From Neurospora tetrasperma FGSC 2508 (lineage: Eukaryota > Ascomycota > Sordariomycetes > Sordariales > Sordariaceae), in contig NW_009799104.1 in the NCBI RefSeq assembly GCF_000213175.1, positions 222,685-286,684 of the forward strand: a stretch of 64,000 bases of DNA. Direction: 5' to 3'. The notes under the pieces are model-generated. The model was not told where the DNA came from and made no database searches. It saw only the letters and a list, made by a program, of their open reading frames with translations. This document shows, one piece after another, positions 20,205 to 31,328 of this stretch (position 1 is the first letter of the stretch; each line of letters starts with the position of its first letter). The position numbers and the translations under genes were made by a program.

Positions 20205-21661
20205 AACTTTGCCGTGACTTTGGGGCACTGGGTTTATGGGCTTGGGGACTTGTTGTGCAAGCGCCAACTTGGAGTTTGGATGGCCAATAGAATCTGAAAA
20301 GCGGGCAATTGGGGAGGATGGGGGCTATGACCAGAACAGCACAGGTAGTCAAATAAGAAGAAAGAATACTGTCAGCTAGTGATGATTGTTTTAGATTGAT
20401 TCCAGGTGACCCCAATTTTTGCGTGTGTGCTAAGGCGAACAAAGCAGCTTGATCCTGGACTAAGACCTCAACAATGAAGAAACGGCTGTTCGTGTGTGGC
20501 TTATGGTGATGTTATTCGGCACACTTGCGATGAGTTAATACTGCAGTGTCAGTCAAACGATAATTATGAAGAGGAAATGAGAAGACATTGGAGTGATGCC
20601 ATCTTCCAGAAGAGCCCTAGGCCAACTAATCAATGGCAAAAAAACAAAAAAAAAAGAAGAACAAGGAAGCTCCGTCATCAGAACTGAAGACAAAACATCA
20701 AGAAACGTCCAAGGGAGTGTCGGCCATGAACATTCTCTAGCTTTCTATCTCCAGAGGTGTGAGGCTTGAGCACTCCGACACGGCTCTTGTGAAATCACAT
20801 TCGCTTGGACCGCTGAGATTGGGATGAGTAGGTGCGGAAAGTAGACAGAGGGGTAATAGGAGGGCGAGAGACGGCTCCAGATAGATGGACTGTACTTGGT
20901 GAGTGCTATTAAGCGTAGGCAAATACATCACCGACACGGACTGACTGACCGAAACGTCCATAGACATGTTTGTTCGTAGTGATGGCCGCCACTTGACGGT
21001 AGAAAGGGCAGGTGACGGTATGAAACTGAGAGGAACAATACTTGGGACGGAGCGCCATAAACGTGGGCTTGAATCCGCTGCTGTGGAAAATCTTCCAATG
21101 GAAGATGAAGGCAGAAAAGATGAGAACGGATAACGAGATGAAGCAAATCCATAATTGTCTTTCAACTGTGGTGGGTTGGGGAGTCTGTGACATGTGATGC
21201 GACCAGAAACCAGGATGAGGACATCGCGGGAGGTGTGTTGACTGGGAAATGTTATCCATGAAGACCGATAAGGTACAACGTTGAGGAGCAAAAGATGAAA
21301 ACAAGAGGAAGAAGAGAAGCGGCTCAATTGAAATTTGTGACCTCCTCCCGCCGACATCTTCCTTGTACTGCAGTGCACGACGCAGAAAGGGATTGACGAC
21401 CCGACGTGCAGGAGCGAAGGACAACTACCTGATCTCCGCCATACGGAAAATCACATCTTGGCGGAAGGAGCAATCATGAAGAGAACGGGACATTGGGGCA
21501 GTACACCTCGTTTCTGTATAATGAAACAAACATTACTGGTAATTAATTGTGGCTACTGAAAACTACTAAAGATCATCTCAATCACATACCTCGTTTCTTC
21601 CTGGCTCGTGTCACGGTTTCTGTATCAAGTTGTATTACCAATCAATTCCTCCTCCACGAAC
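20205..21661. other. Intergenic between convergent genes
   Basis: Open minus-strand frames at 20737-21378 and 20909-21424 have one hydrophobic stretch but no plausible gene structure; the longer has no ATG. An A-rich run lies at 20637-20660. The right part is 3' flank of the PLC-like gene. Confidence 0.4.
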
Positions 21662-23404
21662 CTACAACGCAGGACACTCCCCCGTCAACCACCAATTGAT
21701 GGCTGCCACCAACCCAGCAACCTCCCCATCGCCGTCAAAGGCATCAACACTCACCACATTCGGATACGTCTGCCTCGTCATTCGGCCCTGCGCCCACAGC
21801 TTCTCTCCCAACGCCATGTTGGCATCTTGAGCATACTTGACGATACTCCCGATGATCGTAGTCTCGGGCGGCTGCGTCAGCGTCCAGCTCAGCAAAAACA
21901 TGGCATCATCCGCCTTGGTGCGATGCGTCTGCATCTTGGCGAACTGGTCGCTGATCATGTCGTTCAGGTTGTTGGTGTCGGCATACGAGTCAAAGATGGC
22001 GAGCTGGCCGCGGAAGAAGAAGCCCTGGTTGGCAAACTTGGAGAGATCGACGCGTTGGTTGTTGTCCGAGGTGATGTCGTCGACGACCAAGAGAACAGCC
22101 GAACCGCGGCGGGAGGCATCACCATTATCGGAAGGCGGGAGCAGATCGGAGAGAGAAAGGTAAGTAAGGTCGATGTTAGGCTGGGTGATGTGCGTGGCCC
22201 GGTTCTTGACAGCCAGCAGCTGCGTCATCAGCTTCTCCCACTCCTGCTGGCTAAGATGGGCATTAGGGTCACGGGAAAAGGTATCCGTGTTGAGGCCATG
22301 ACTGAGGTTAATCACCACCAATTCCCCCGGGTTCTGTTCCGTGAACTCGTTCACCTCCCTCACGATATCCGCAATATACTGCCCATTCCCGCCCTGCCAC
22401 CCTTCCAACACCATCTCCTTATCTCCCCCGCCCAACTTCCCAATCTCCTTGGCCAAATCACCCAACCCCGGAATCTTATCCAATCCCCCCGGCAACTTGA
22501 TCCCGTTGAAAAACGTATAATGCCCCGTCGCCCACTTCCCGCCCGCAATCACCGGGCGCACATCAAACCACCTTGCTCCCGCCTCCAGCTGCTTGCCCAC
22601 CGTCATCTGACTAGCATGGCACTGCACCGACTCCGGCCTGGCCTTCACCAGGGGCGTACCGCCTGTAAGCAACGACATTCCACTATTATGCGTTCCGGGC
22701 AGGCTGATCTCTCTCAGCTTCAAACAATGCATCCTTTCATACCCCTGCTTCATCCACCCCGCCGTCGGCAAGCCCGGGCTAGCCATCAACTCTTTAGCCG
22801 GATCGAAGTTCGTGTTCTCAGCCGACGGCGCAGCAGCCAACACAAAAGGAACGTTATTCCCCTGATGCCAAACCAACTTCCGCACCGAGCCAACGGGGTT
22901 ATTCACGGCCGCCAAACTCTTCCACGCTACCTGTAGCACGGGACCGTCCCGGCCGCGGTACTGGAACTCGACTTCCCTTCCGCCCAGTTCGTCAACGACA
23001 TACCTCATCTCCGCTGCGTCATCCTTGTGCGTCTTGGCTTCGATGTAGACGCGTACGCTCTCTCCTGGTTGCACGAGATCAGGAAAGGAGTTATCCCACG
23101 CGGGCATCTGGTAGGAATGCCCGCCTGTCCTGCGCAGAGTGAAGGGCGTGGCGTTGATGAGAAGCAGGTAGGCTTGGTTCTTCTGGAGGACCGATTGGGC
23201 AGACGAAGAAAGGGTGGAGATGGTGTTGAGACCGGTCGGGTCGGAGCTGGGGGTTTTCAGGTCCAAGTGTTGGGCGGCGTTGGGAGGGTTGGTGGTGAGG
23301 TGGGTGAGGAAGGCGGTGACGGAGTCGAAGAGGGGGGCGGCTTGGACGACTGCGGTGCCGGTCAAGGCGAGTGCTGCTATGAGGGGCTTGAGTGGGAGCA
23401 GCAT
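21662..23404 (-). CDS. Secreted PLC-like phosphodiesterase (PI-PLC X-domain fold)
   Basis: A single exon of 580 residues. Residues 1-22 form a signal peptide (Leu/Ala core ending Val-Gln-Ala-Ala). Residues about 70-190 form a beta-rich N-terminal part. The catalytic half starts near residue 226: Ser-Leu-Pro-Gly-Thr-His-Asn-Ser-Gly-Met (His239) and Arg-Trp-Phe-Asp-Val-Arg-Pro followed by Gly-His-Tyr (His295). These are the two His and the Asp/Arg of bacterial-type PI-PLC and GDPD-related TIM barrels. A Val-Val-Ile-Asn-Leu-Ser-His strand near residue 360 fits the barrel. The protein probably acts outside the cell on a phosphodiester lipid or glycolipid; the substrate cannot be read from sequence. 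Confidence 0.9.
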   Translation of the reverse strand: MLLPLKPLIAALALTGTAVVQAAPLFDSVTAFLTHLTTNPPNAAQHLDLKTPSSDPTGLNTISTLSSSAQSVLQKNQAYLLLINATPFTLRRTGGHSYQMPAWDNSFPDLVQPGESVRVYIEAKTHKDDAAEMRYVVDELGGREVEFQYRGRDGPVLQVAWKSLAAVNNPVGSVRKLVWHQGNNVPFVLAAAPSAENTNFDPAKELMASPGLPTAGWMKQGYERMHCLKLREISLPGTHNSGMSLLTGGTPLVKARPESVQCHASQMTVGKQLEAGARWFDVRPVIAGGKWATGHYTFFNGIKLPGGLDKIPGLGDLAKEIGKLGGGDKEMVLEGWQGGNGQYIADIVREVNEFTEQNPGELVVINLSHGLNTDTFSRDPNAHLSQQEWEKLMTQLLAVKNRATHITQPNIDLTYLSLSDLLPPSDNGDASRRGSAVLLVVDDITSDNNQRVDLSKFANQGFFFRGQLAIFDSYADTNNLNDMISDQFAKMQTHRTKADDAMFLLSWTLTQPPETTIIGSIVKYAQDANMALGEKLWAQGRMTRQTYPNVVSVDAFDGDGEVAGLVAAINWWLTGECPAL

Positions 23405-24968
23405 TTTGGTTGTTGTGGTTGATGTTGAACAAGTGAGGGGACTAACTGGGGTCAGCAGCTGGTGAGGTATAAGAACCCCTTCGGCGACCGAGTGAACCTT
23501 TTAGATCTGAAGGTTAGTTTTGACCTCTCGAACCCAGACAAAGATTCAGAAGAAGATATACCTTTGCTCTTTATCGCAATTCGCACCGACACTTCCCAGT
23601 TTTACTACCACCTACTCCAAGTGGAAGTTCACCTGAAGTGAAGTGAGTGACTGAGACAGTCTCAAGTTGTTTGTGTCGAACCAACCCCAAAGGCCCAAAC
23701 TTCAACTTCAGCCTCTACTCTGTAACTTCGTTATTTCTCGAAGCCACAACAAACGAATTGTGTCACTTCAAGAAAACCGAAGCCGAAACCAACAGAGGAG
23801 GGGAAAAAAAAAATCACATCTTGAAAGGCGGAGGAGGAGGAGGGAACCACCCCCTTTTCGTTTCATTTCATCCATGATCCCAGATACCCCCCATTCAGTT
23901 AGTCTAGGCTTAGGTGGAAATGGATATGGTATGGGGACATGAGAAGGGGTGTGGAGTGGTGGAGTGATGGTAGAACGAGGGTGGTGGAATGAGGTGATCG
24001 ACATTCTGCAATGCATCCATTCAATCTCGCTAACACCCGCCCGCCCGCCCGCCTTCCGTTTTGGAACGGGGGTGTTTCGCTCGCTCGCTTGCAACGTTCG
24101 TTATGGATACAGAGATGATCCCGGTTGGTGGGCGGGCGGGCATTAAGTACAACACTAGAAATGAGATGAGATGAGATGAGATTCCCCCAACAATCTCCAT
24201 ATCGTATTGTATCCATGTTATGGAAAAGGGGAAAACCAAAAACCGTTGGCGATTGTGGATCGACTGGAGGTACCGCACGTGGGTTGGGGAATGGTAAAGG
24301 TGTTTTTCATGTTCGTTTACCCATCCATCCCTGATAGCCTGACTGCTTAAATAGGATGGTGGTAGTGAAGTAGATAAACAAATGCTGGTAATTGGAGAGA
24401 GGCATGCGTTCTGATAGGAACCAGTCGTTGGTGTATACCAGACATTGGGATATGATAATGGAAGGTGGTATGATCGAGGATTTAAATGACAATCTGCATG
24501 TGCGCACCGATTAGATTTCGAGTTTGAGACATGTGTTCAATCACCGTGGCCAGAGGGAATGACTCGGAATGACTGGAAGAAATAGAGCAAGTTGTAGAGT
24601 CGAGGCCAATGTTGGGGGAGATGCAAACGATCGAGGAAGTCAGAAAAACACAAGCCATGTGATTGAGATGAGGTTTTCCACTCCCATTACCACCTATTAA
24701 TCTATATTACTAGACTTCGACAGCAACAGTAGGTACCGGGCCTGGCCTCGTACCGTACTGCGATTAAATCGTCCTGTGACTTGAGTGCTGGTAACTGAAT
24801 ATGGTATATAAACCAAAAGGGTATCGTATCGTGTATCAAAACCGATCAGCAAAAGAAGAAAACAAAGCAAAAGAACACAACTGTAAGTGCATGCCATCGT
24901 GAATGCCCCGTCGTCATAACCATTAGAAAAAAACATCAAATCATAACCCATGAGCCGCTTCAGGCCTT
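23405..24968. other. Intergenic with simple repeats
   Basis: This is the upstream region of the PLC-like gene and the 3' flank of the ErdS gene. At 24037-24053 a run of CCCG units occurs, and at 24127-24140 its complement (GGGC units), so a hairpin of about 100 bases could form. An ATGAG pentanucleotide repeat lies at 24161-24182. No gene is recognised. Confidence 0.5.
24161..24182 (+). repeat. ATGAG microsatellite
   Basis: Just over four tandem copies of a pentanucleotide, in the gene-free stretch between the PLC-like and ErdS genes. Confidence 0.8.
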
Positions 24969-27716
24969 TTACATCTCATCCTCAAAGAACTTGATAAGTG
25001 TCCTCACACCCGAGACACCCAGACCCATAAAGGGGTAGCAGATGTACACCAAGTCGTTCCTCGCGCCAAACTTCTCGCGGAACTCGGACTTGTTCACCAA
25101 CTTCAATTGCTGGCAAATAGTCTTGTAGGTATGGCTCAACATCTTGGCTCTCATTCCGTTGAGATGGCCGCCAGTGACCATCTCCGGCAAGGCGCCCGCG
25201 CCGAACGTCACGTTCCTGACACCGGACTTGGCCAGCATCTGGATCGCCGCCGAGATCAGGGCCTCGATGGTTCCGTTGGGAGAACCGGGGAAGTCTAAGG
25301 CGAACTTGATCTGATACCCGTTTGCGGGAGAAAGACGGGCGAGCACGCACATGGCGACAATCTCGCCGTTCTTGTCCTCGGCCCAAAGGTAGCGACGGTG
25401 CTCCATGTCGACCCACGGGCGGACTTCGGTGATGTGCACCTGCTTCTTGCCCTTGCGGTTGTCCTTCCAGTCCTGGATGCGCTTGTCGCACTTTTCGCGG
25501 ATGTGTTCGGGCACGGGCTCACCGATGGGCACCTCGTGGATGGACACACCAGCTTCTTCGGCTTGACGCTCCTTCTTGGCCACCTTCTTGGCCGAGTCGA
25601 CAGACACGCGCTCTTCGGCGACGCAAGAGAGCGAACGCCACCCGAGCTTGGAGCCGAGAATCTCCTCGACTTCGGGACCCACCAAGAGCCAGAGAGGACG
25701 GAGGTCCTTGGTGTGGCGCATATCTTGAAGGAAGGCGCGGATGACGAGCTGGTATTGGCGAGGGTCGCAGAGCGGGTTACCCATGACAAGGGCGTAACCG
25801 TTGTCCTCGGCGTAACCAATGGCAGCACCCGTCTGCTCATGGCGCCAGACGTGGTACCGCTCGTCGAGCCAGGAGGTGTTGGTGGCATCACCGTAGTTGA
25901 CAATGAGTTTCTCGACGGGGGGGAGCTCAAGTCCAGTCGCGCCATGGTCGTAATCGTAGGCATACTTGATGGTGTCGGCTTCGGGGTGGGGGAGCTTGCC
26001 AACGAGTTCCTTGTGTTCGGGGAGGGACTTGGGGTCGCGAGGAATGAGAGAAGCGTTACGGATGTCGCCCAAGTTGAGGAGGAGGAACACGATACGCTCG
26101 AGGCCAATACCGCAGCCGGCATGGGGCAGGACACCATACTCAAAGCCTTGAAGGTATTCCTGCATGCCAAGAGGCTCGATACCGGCCTTCTTCATGCGCT
26201 CCTCCAAAAGGTGAGGCCTGTGGATACGCTGACCACCAGTGGTGATCTCCTGTCCACGAAGGAAGATGTCGAAGGAGTTGGTGAAGCGGTCATCCTCGGG
26301 ATCAAGATGAGTGTAGAAAGGACGAACAGAGGACGGGAACTTGTCGATGATGTAGTAATCCGTCTTGTACTTTTCCTTGATGACCTGGCCCAACTGAATC
26401 TCGGCACGGGTGCTCAGATCCTCAGTCTCCAAAGCGGGTCTACCGTGATCGTCGGTCCAGCCGGAATCGTTGAGGAGCTTGATGGCATCCTTGAAGGGAA
26501 TGATGGGGGTCTCTGGTAGCCAGACCAGATCTTCATGAGGAAAGCGGGTCTTGATGATCTCGATCTCCTTGCGGTACTTGCCGTAGATACCCTTGAAGAT
26601 CTCCTTCATCAAGCCGTCGATAATGTGCATGGCCTCGTGGTAGTCCTGCTCGATGGCCATCTCCAGATCCATACCGGTGTACTCGGTCAAGTGACGATGG
26701 GTATTGCTGTCCTCAGCACGGAAGACGGGGCCAATTTCGAAGACACGGCCAAAGTCGGCCGAAATGCTCATCTGCTTGGCCAACTGGGGGCTTTGGGCGA
26801 GGAAGGCAGTCCTGCCAAAGTAGTTCACCTTGAAGACCTCAGCACCCGACTCGGTCGCAGCGGGCTGCAACTTGGGAGTGTGGATCTCCATGAAGCCCTT
26901 GTCTTCGAGGTATCGACGGAAGATGCTGCAAATACCGGCATTGATGCGGAAGATGGACTGAGCGGTGGGTGTACGGAGGAAGGCAATGCGGTTAGAGACA
27001 CGGACTCTGGTCGAGGCCAGGGACTCCAGCTGATGTGTCTCGCTGTCCACCTCGACATGGTCAATCGAGTGGACGTCGACAGGGAGATGCTCGTCAATAG
27101 GGACGACGAGGTGCATGGTGTCGATCAAAACCTCGACATTGTGGATTGTGCACCCCTTGATCTCCTCAGGAGGTTGCTGTAGCTTTCCCTCGACGTGTAC
27201 AAAACTCTCGGCCGTGATGTGCTCGGCCCAGCGAACAAAGTTCTCCGAGACGACGCCATCTCTGACGGATAGGACGCCCTGGACCGTCTCGATCTGGTCG
27301 CGGAAGACGACGAATGCGAGTTTGGAGCTAAGTGCGCGGACGTGGTGGACGCGGGCTCGGAAGCTAACGGTCTTGCCAATGTTCTGGTAGTCGTTAACGA
27401 GGACTTGAAGGGACTTTGCGGGAGCGAGGGCTTCCTCTTCTTGTGTTCCGTATCGTCGAGCGATCTCGGGGCCGTCGGCTTCGTGCCACCTCTTCTCTTC
27501 CTCGCTGCGTTTTTGAATCATCAATTTCTTTTCTTCCTCGAGTTGGTATTCCTTTGCGCGCTTCTCCTGGATCTTCTGGATGTTCTTCTTTGCGCGCTCG
27601 TCGTCGAGCTGGTCGATGTCGCCGATCTTGGGTTTGCTCATGTGGTTCTTGGCCGAGGAATGGCCGATGATGCGGTTGAGAGCCAGCAATGGCTTCTTGA
27701 GCTTGCCTGGCGACAT
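24969..27716 (-). CDS. erdS: Ergosteryl-3-beta-O-L-aspartate synthase ErdS (AspRS-DUF2156 fusion)
   Basis: A single exon of 915 residues. Residues about 35-80 are a charged helical extension. Residues about 100-200 are an OB-fold anticodon-binding domain. Residues 245-565 are a class II aspartyl-tRNA synthetase core: motif 1 around Gly-Phe-Met-Glu-Ile-His-Thr-Pro-Lys (274-282), motif 2 with Phe-Arg-Ala-Glu-Asp-Ser (332-337), and motif 3 with Gly-x-Gly-Leu-Glu-Arg (536-541). Residues about 585-915 form a DUF2156 (GNAT-type aminoacyl transferase) domain. This fusion is known as ErdS: the synthetase charges tRNA-Asp and the DUF2156 domain transfers aspartate to the 3-OH of ergosterol, giving an aspartylated membrane sterol. 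The ordinary cytosolic AspRS should be a separate gene elsewhere. The neighbouring hydrolase at 29.6 kb, read divergently, fits the reverse enzyme. A start at residue 26 (Met-Ser-Lys-Pro-Lys) is possible. Confidence 0.95.
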   Translation of the reverse strand: MSPGKLKKPLLALNRIIGHSSAKNHMSKPKIGDIDQLDDERAKKNIQKIQEKRAKEYQLEEEKKLMIQKRSEEEKRWHEADGPEIARRYGTQEEEALAPAKSLQVLVNDYQNIGKTVSFRARVHHVRALSSKLAFVVFRDQIETVQGVLSVRDGVVSENFVRWAEHITAESFVHVEGKLQQPPEEIKGCTIHNVEVLIDTMHLVVPIDEHLPVDVHSIDHVEVDSETHQLESLASTRVRVSNRIAFLRTPTAQSIFRINAGICSIFRRYLEDKGFMEIHTPKLQPAATESGAEVFKVNYFGRTAFLAQSPQLAKQMSISADFGRVFEIGPVFRAEDSNTHRHLTEYTGMDLEMAIEQDYHEAMHIIDGLMKEIFKGIYGKYRKEIEIIKTRFPHEDLVWLPETPIIPFKDAIKLLNDSGWTDDHGRPALETEDLSTRAEIQLGQVIKEKYKTDYYIIDKFPSSVRPFYTHLDPEDDRFTNSFDIFLRGQEITTGGQRIHRPHLLEERMKKAGIEPLGMQEYLQGFEYGVLPHAGCGIGLERIVFLLLNLGDIRNASLIPRDPKSLPEHKELVGKLPHPEADTIKYAYDYDHGATGLELPPVEKLIVNYGDATNTSWLDERYHVWRHEQTGAAIGYAEDNGYALVMGNPLCDPRQYQLVIRAFLQDMRHTKDLRPLWLLVGPEVEEILGSKLGWRSLSCVAEERVSVDSAKKVAKKERQAEEAGVSIHEVPIGEPVPEHIREKCDKRIQDWKDNRKGKKQVHITEVRPWVDMEHRRYLWAEDKNGEIVAMCVLARLSPANGYQIKFALDFPGSPNGTIEALISAAIQMLAKSGVRNVTFGAGALPEMVTGGHLNGMRAKMLSHTYKTICQQLKLVNKSEFREKFGARNDLVYICYPFMGLGVSGVRTLIKFFEDEM

Positions 27717-29602
27717 GATGGCTGTGGATTTGGGTTTGAGAGTATCTTGTTGGGTATCTGTTTTGGTTTATTAATTGGTGATGTTGATTGCGGGAGACAA
27801 TAAACGACTTGTGAAGCTTGTGGACTGTGTGGCAGCCCCAAGACAAAAGGCCGTGTGTGCAATTCGCAGATCTGATGGTGATGGAGAGAGAAAATGGGAG
27901 GGACAGCAAGGCAAAGTAGTTATAAGGGAGACAACAATTAGTAGGAAAGAGAGGGTCACCAGAAAAAAAAACAAAAAAACAGAAAACAGGCGATGACGAA
28001 TGTTCGGGAATTTGCTGGGGAACCTTGATTACACCCCGGTCACTGTGTCGGTTGCCGGGCTTTGCTTGGTCAGAGACTGCTTGTGATTCAGGGCAGGGGG
28101 GGCAACAGCAGCCACTAAAGAACAGCCAGACTTCGGACGCCGGCGGAATGGGAATGGGACGAGATGGACTCATGTTTGATTTTCAGTATTTGGGATGTTG
28201 TGCCTGGAAATCCTCCAAGTTTGATACTAATTACGGTATGTGGGTGTAATTCTTGGCCTGGACATTCCGAATTTCCGATGGTATCAGAGTTGTACACTAC
28301 TCAGTTGTATCGGATCGTGATCATCACCAAGGACAGGCATATGATGGCTGTCAAAGTCCATCATCCGCTCCTCCCTCTACTTCTACCGTACGTACTTGGG
28401 GGCATATCATGGATACTTCACTAGTGAGAGGAAACACCCTCAATAATCCAATGCGTTGATCCAGTCCATCAATCACTGCCAGCTGAATATGACGGAGAGT
28501 CTAGACTGGTGCTGTCATTCCAATGTTTCATACACTGCAACCGTGATTTGTTACAGACAAGTGCCCTCTTCCTGGAGCCATGTCATGAATGCACTTGCTC
28601 TGTCAGCGAATGTCCGCTCGTTGTTGGTGACTGCCCCCCCCCCCCCCCCGGCTGTCACAAATTCAAAACTAAAAAGGCCGGAAATCGATCGATGGTCCAG
28701 GCCACCACCCAGCGTGGAAAGAGCAAACGACGTCATGGGGTGTATGACGTCACCGTTTATGCAGCGCCAAGAACTCGTCAGCGGCCAATGTCGGCGGAAA
28801 GAGGACAACTGACTTCAGTTTAAACATGAAACGAGACAAAACATTTAGTGATTCAGAGCAGAGGCTAATGGTAAGTGTCTCACTGTGAAAAGATGGATAA
28901 ATATATTTTGACTATGGTGTCCTTCTTAGGGTGTTCAAGTTGATGAATGTCGCTCTTTTCCTTCACATCGGTCGATCTTCTGTGGAGTTCTACAGTAGTG
29001 TATTTTTCCTCATGGCTTTCGCGGCAGGCACCTTGGACGAAGGTTATTCGATAAGCCCTTATCAGTCGGGTATTTTCGCAACCTAAGCCAAGAGTGTGCC
29101 TGGCCTAGCCTTGGCCTGAGGGAAAATGAACCAATCACAAGTCAGGCCACTCGATGCCGATGACATCAATTCCCCTCCTCTCCCCTCCCCTTCCTCTCAA
29201 CCTCAGGGCAGCTCTTTGTCCCTTTTTTGGTCCCCTGGAGCCTGAAGTACAATGGCGCACAGCCGTGATAGTTCCAGTCCGTGTCCTGTTCCTGTTCCTG
29301 TTCCTGGACTGCGTCGGTTGAATGGAGCACAACAATGACGGATTTTTGTTGTGGCACTCATGGAGGTAATTCGACACACGAAGATCGACAAACATTACAT
29401 AAATCGCTGAATTATCATTTTGTCCACATCCCACCTTTGGTGCGACCTGTCCCATACTCCCATTGACACGACATAACTACCAAACTACCTTACTCCGGTA
29501 CCCATTACATACCTCTACTGTAACTCTTTGCTGACTCTTTGGTCGCAATCTCCTTGTTTACTCTCTATAGTTTGCCCCCTAATAGATCGAATCGTCAACA
29601 CC
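27717..29602. promoter_or_regulatory. Shared upstream region of erdS and the ErdH-like gene
   Basis: The two genes diverge from this 1.9-kb stretch, which must hold both promoters and leaders. It has a C16 run at 28634-28649, and short open frames without domains. Several ATGs lie in the probable leaders, so upstream ORFs are likely, but transcript starts cannot be placed. No recognised factor site. Confidence 0.5.
28634..28649 (+). repeat. C16 homopolymer
   Basis: Sixteen consecutive C in the erdS/ErdH-like intergenic region. The exact length may be affected by sequencing or assembly. Confidence 0.85.
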
Positions 29603-30718
29603 ATGACAGGCAAAATTCCCACCGTCGAAGGGATCCCCGTCCTGCCGTTAAGCCACAAAGACGATGGAAGCTGGGTGAGACCCGAAACCGCCAACGATGC
29701 CATCAACCCGGCCCCATCGAGATGGTATCTCAAGGCACAGGCTTCTGCCCTGCGATCCGGTCTATACATCGGCATGACCCTCCACTACATGGCTAGCCCT
29801 CGACCACCAAACCCCAATTTCACGCTTACGATCCCCTCGCTTCTATCCAAACACAAGGGTACTTTTACCCTCCAGTTCTACACCCCAAAGGGCTACGAAG
29901 ATGCCGCCAAACACGGCAAGCGATATCCCGCAGTCGTCAACTTCCACGGCGGTGGCTTCACAATCGGCAACGGTACCGACGATGCCCGATTTGCTCGCTA
30001 CGTCCTCGAGACCTGCGACGCCGTCTTCGTCTCGGTCGACTATCGCCTTGCCCCCGAGTACCCATTCCCGACCGCCGTCGATGACGCTGCCGATGCGCTC
30101 TTCTACCTTATTCGCCAATCCGCCGACCTACACATTGATCCCATGAAGCTCGCGACATCCGGTTTCTCAGCCGGCGGCAACATCGCAATTACTGCCACGC
30201 TGCGCTTCAACGAGCACTTGAAGGAATTGGCCGACCCCGATAACAAGGCTCCGCCAGTCCCCGAACACAAGATCCGCGCCATCGCGACTTGGTACCCCGT
30301 TACCGACTATAGCATATCGCGCGCCGAGAAGCGCGCCACCTGCGTCAAGCCCGAGAGCACGCTGCCTCCTGCCATGACGAACCTGTTCGACGGGTCTTAC
30401 CTCTACCCTGGTGATATAAAGATGGCGCATCCCTGGCTATCGCCCGCCCGAGCCAGCGATGACGAACTGAGGGAAGCCATACCGCAAAACGTGCTCGTGT
30501 ACACGTGCGAGTGGGACATGTTGCAGAAGGAGGGAGAGGCCTTCGCTAAGCGGTTGGCGGCCGAGCCTCTGAATAAGACGGTCCATCACAGGATGATTCC
30601 CGGGGTTGCCCATGGTTGGGACAAGAGTCCAGATCCGTTGAAGCCGGCGATACATACGCAGGAGGTGTATACAGACTGTTGCCGGAAGTTGTTGGCGATA
30701 TTTAATGCAGTCGATTGA
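29603..30718 (+). CDS. erdH: Alpha/beta hydrolase, HSL family, probable ErdH (ergosteryl-aspartate hydrolase)
   Basis: A single exon of 371 residues from ATG 29603 (CACCATGAC). The oxyanion motif His-Gly-Gly-Gly-Phe is at 115-119. The nucleophile elbow Gly-Phe-Ser-Ala-Gly puts the catalytic Ser at 189. Asp305 (Glu-Trp-Asp-Met) and His337 (Val-Ala-His-Gly-Trp) fit the rest of the triad. Asp-Tyr-Arg-Leu-Ala-Pro-Glu near 146-152 is the usual HSL-family signature. The first 60 residues include a hydrophobic stretch (about 50-63) that might associate with membrane. The name rests on three things: the right family, divergent placement next to erdS, and the known existence of a dedicated hydrolase that removes aspartate from ergosteryl-aspartate. 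Sequence alone does not exclude a general esterase. Confidence 0.82.
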   Translation: MTGKIPTVEGIPVLPLSHKDDGSWVRPETANDAINPAPSRWYLKAQASALRSGLYIGMTLHYMASPRPPNPNFTLTIPSLLSKHKGTFTLQFYTPKGYEDAAKHGKRYPAVVNFHGGGFTIGNGTDDARFARYVLETCDAVFVSVDYRLAPEYPFPTAVDDAADALFYLIRQSADLHIDPMKLATSGFSAGGNIAITATLRFNEHLKELADPDNKAPPVPEHKIRAIATWYPVTDYSISRAEKRATCVKPESTLPPAMTNLFDGSYLYPGDIKMAHPWLSPARASDDELREAIPQNVLVYTCEWDMLQKEGEAFAKRLAAEPLNKTVHHRMIPGVAHGWDKSPDPLKPAIHTQEVYTDCCRKLLAIFNAVD

Positions 30719-31328
30719 CTCATACCCCGGAGAAGTTACTGGCAGGCTTCTTTGGAAAGGGAAAAGCTGGTCGTTGACTGAAGGTTGCAAATGAGGAACA
30801 TACGAGTTCGAATGAACATACCTTAATGCAAGTAACCTCTCCTCAAACTCATGATTACTTTTATCATCCAATATGACAAATGATACAAATGATAATGGCC
30901 TCGAACTTGCCCATGATCACAACCTATCGATGTATGTACTTCCCCATAGGCTGCTTAACAATCATCAAAACAAAAGAAAGCTGACATTGACGATAGGCAG
31001 ACACCGATCGTTCTTGGCATCATGCGTTGGAGTGCGAAAAGCGTAACAGAAACGGCGACACGACGCAGTAGTGCTTACCAATTCGGCGTTAACGATATAT
31101 CACGACATGGTAGATTACCAATTCGGCGACTCGTACTACTCTAACTCCGTGAAGTATTAAACACCTCACGTACAAATCGAACATCTTCAAGATGTACATA
31201 AGCCCATCTTCATTTCCTCAGACATTCATACACCATCCATACATCACCAGCAACCCCAATCGTCCATCCATTACCTATTAAACCACACCTTCAGCATCAT
31301 TGACTACCCCATTCCAAACACAATCATC
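30719..31328. other. Intergenic, no gene recognised
   Basis: 3' flank of the hydrolase gene and promoter/leader of the Gal80-like gene. A 17-base sequence (ttaccaattcggcg and neighbours) occurs twice, at about 31076 and 31114. The last 100 bases are A/C-rich as in fungal leaders. Confidence 0.45.

Noticed and set aside
20909-21424. 171-codon minus-strand frame with a hydrophobic stretch
   Set aside because: It begins with TTG, has no ATG upstream in phase, and no splice model gave a credible membrane protein.
21608-22936. 442-codon plus-strand open frame
   Set aside because: Complement of the PLC-like gene, which has a signal peptide and catalytic motifs; this frame has neither.
25398-27182. 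Long plus-strand frames opposite erdS
   Set aside because: Mirror frames of the AspRS-DUF2156 gene, without starts or domains that could compete.
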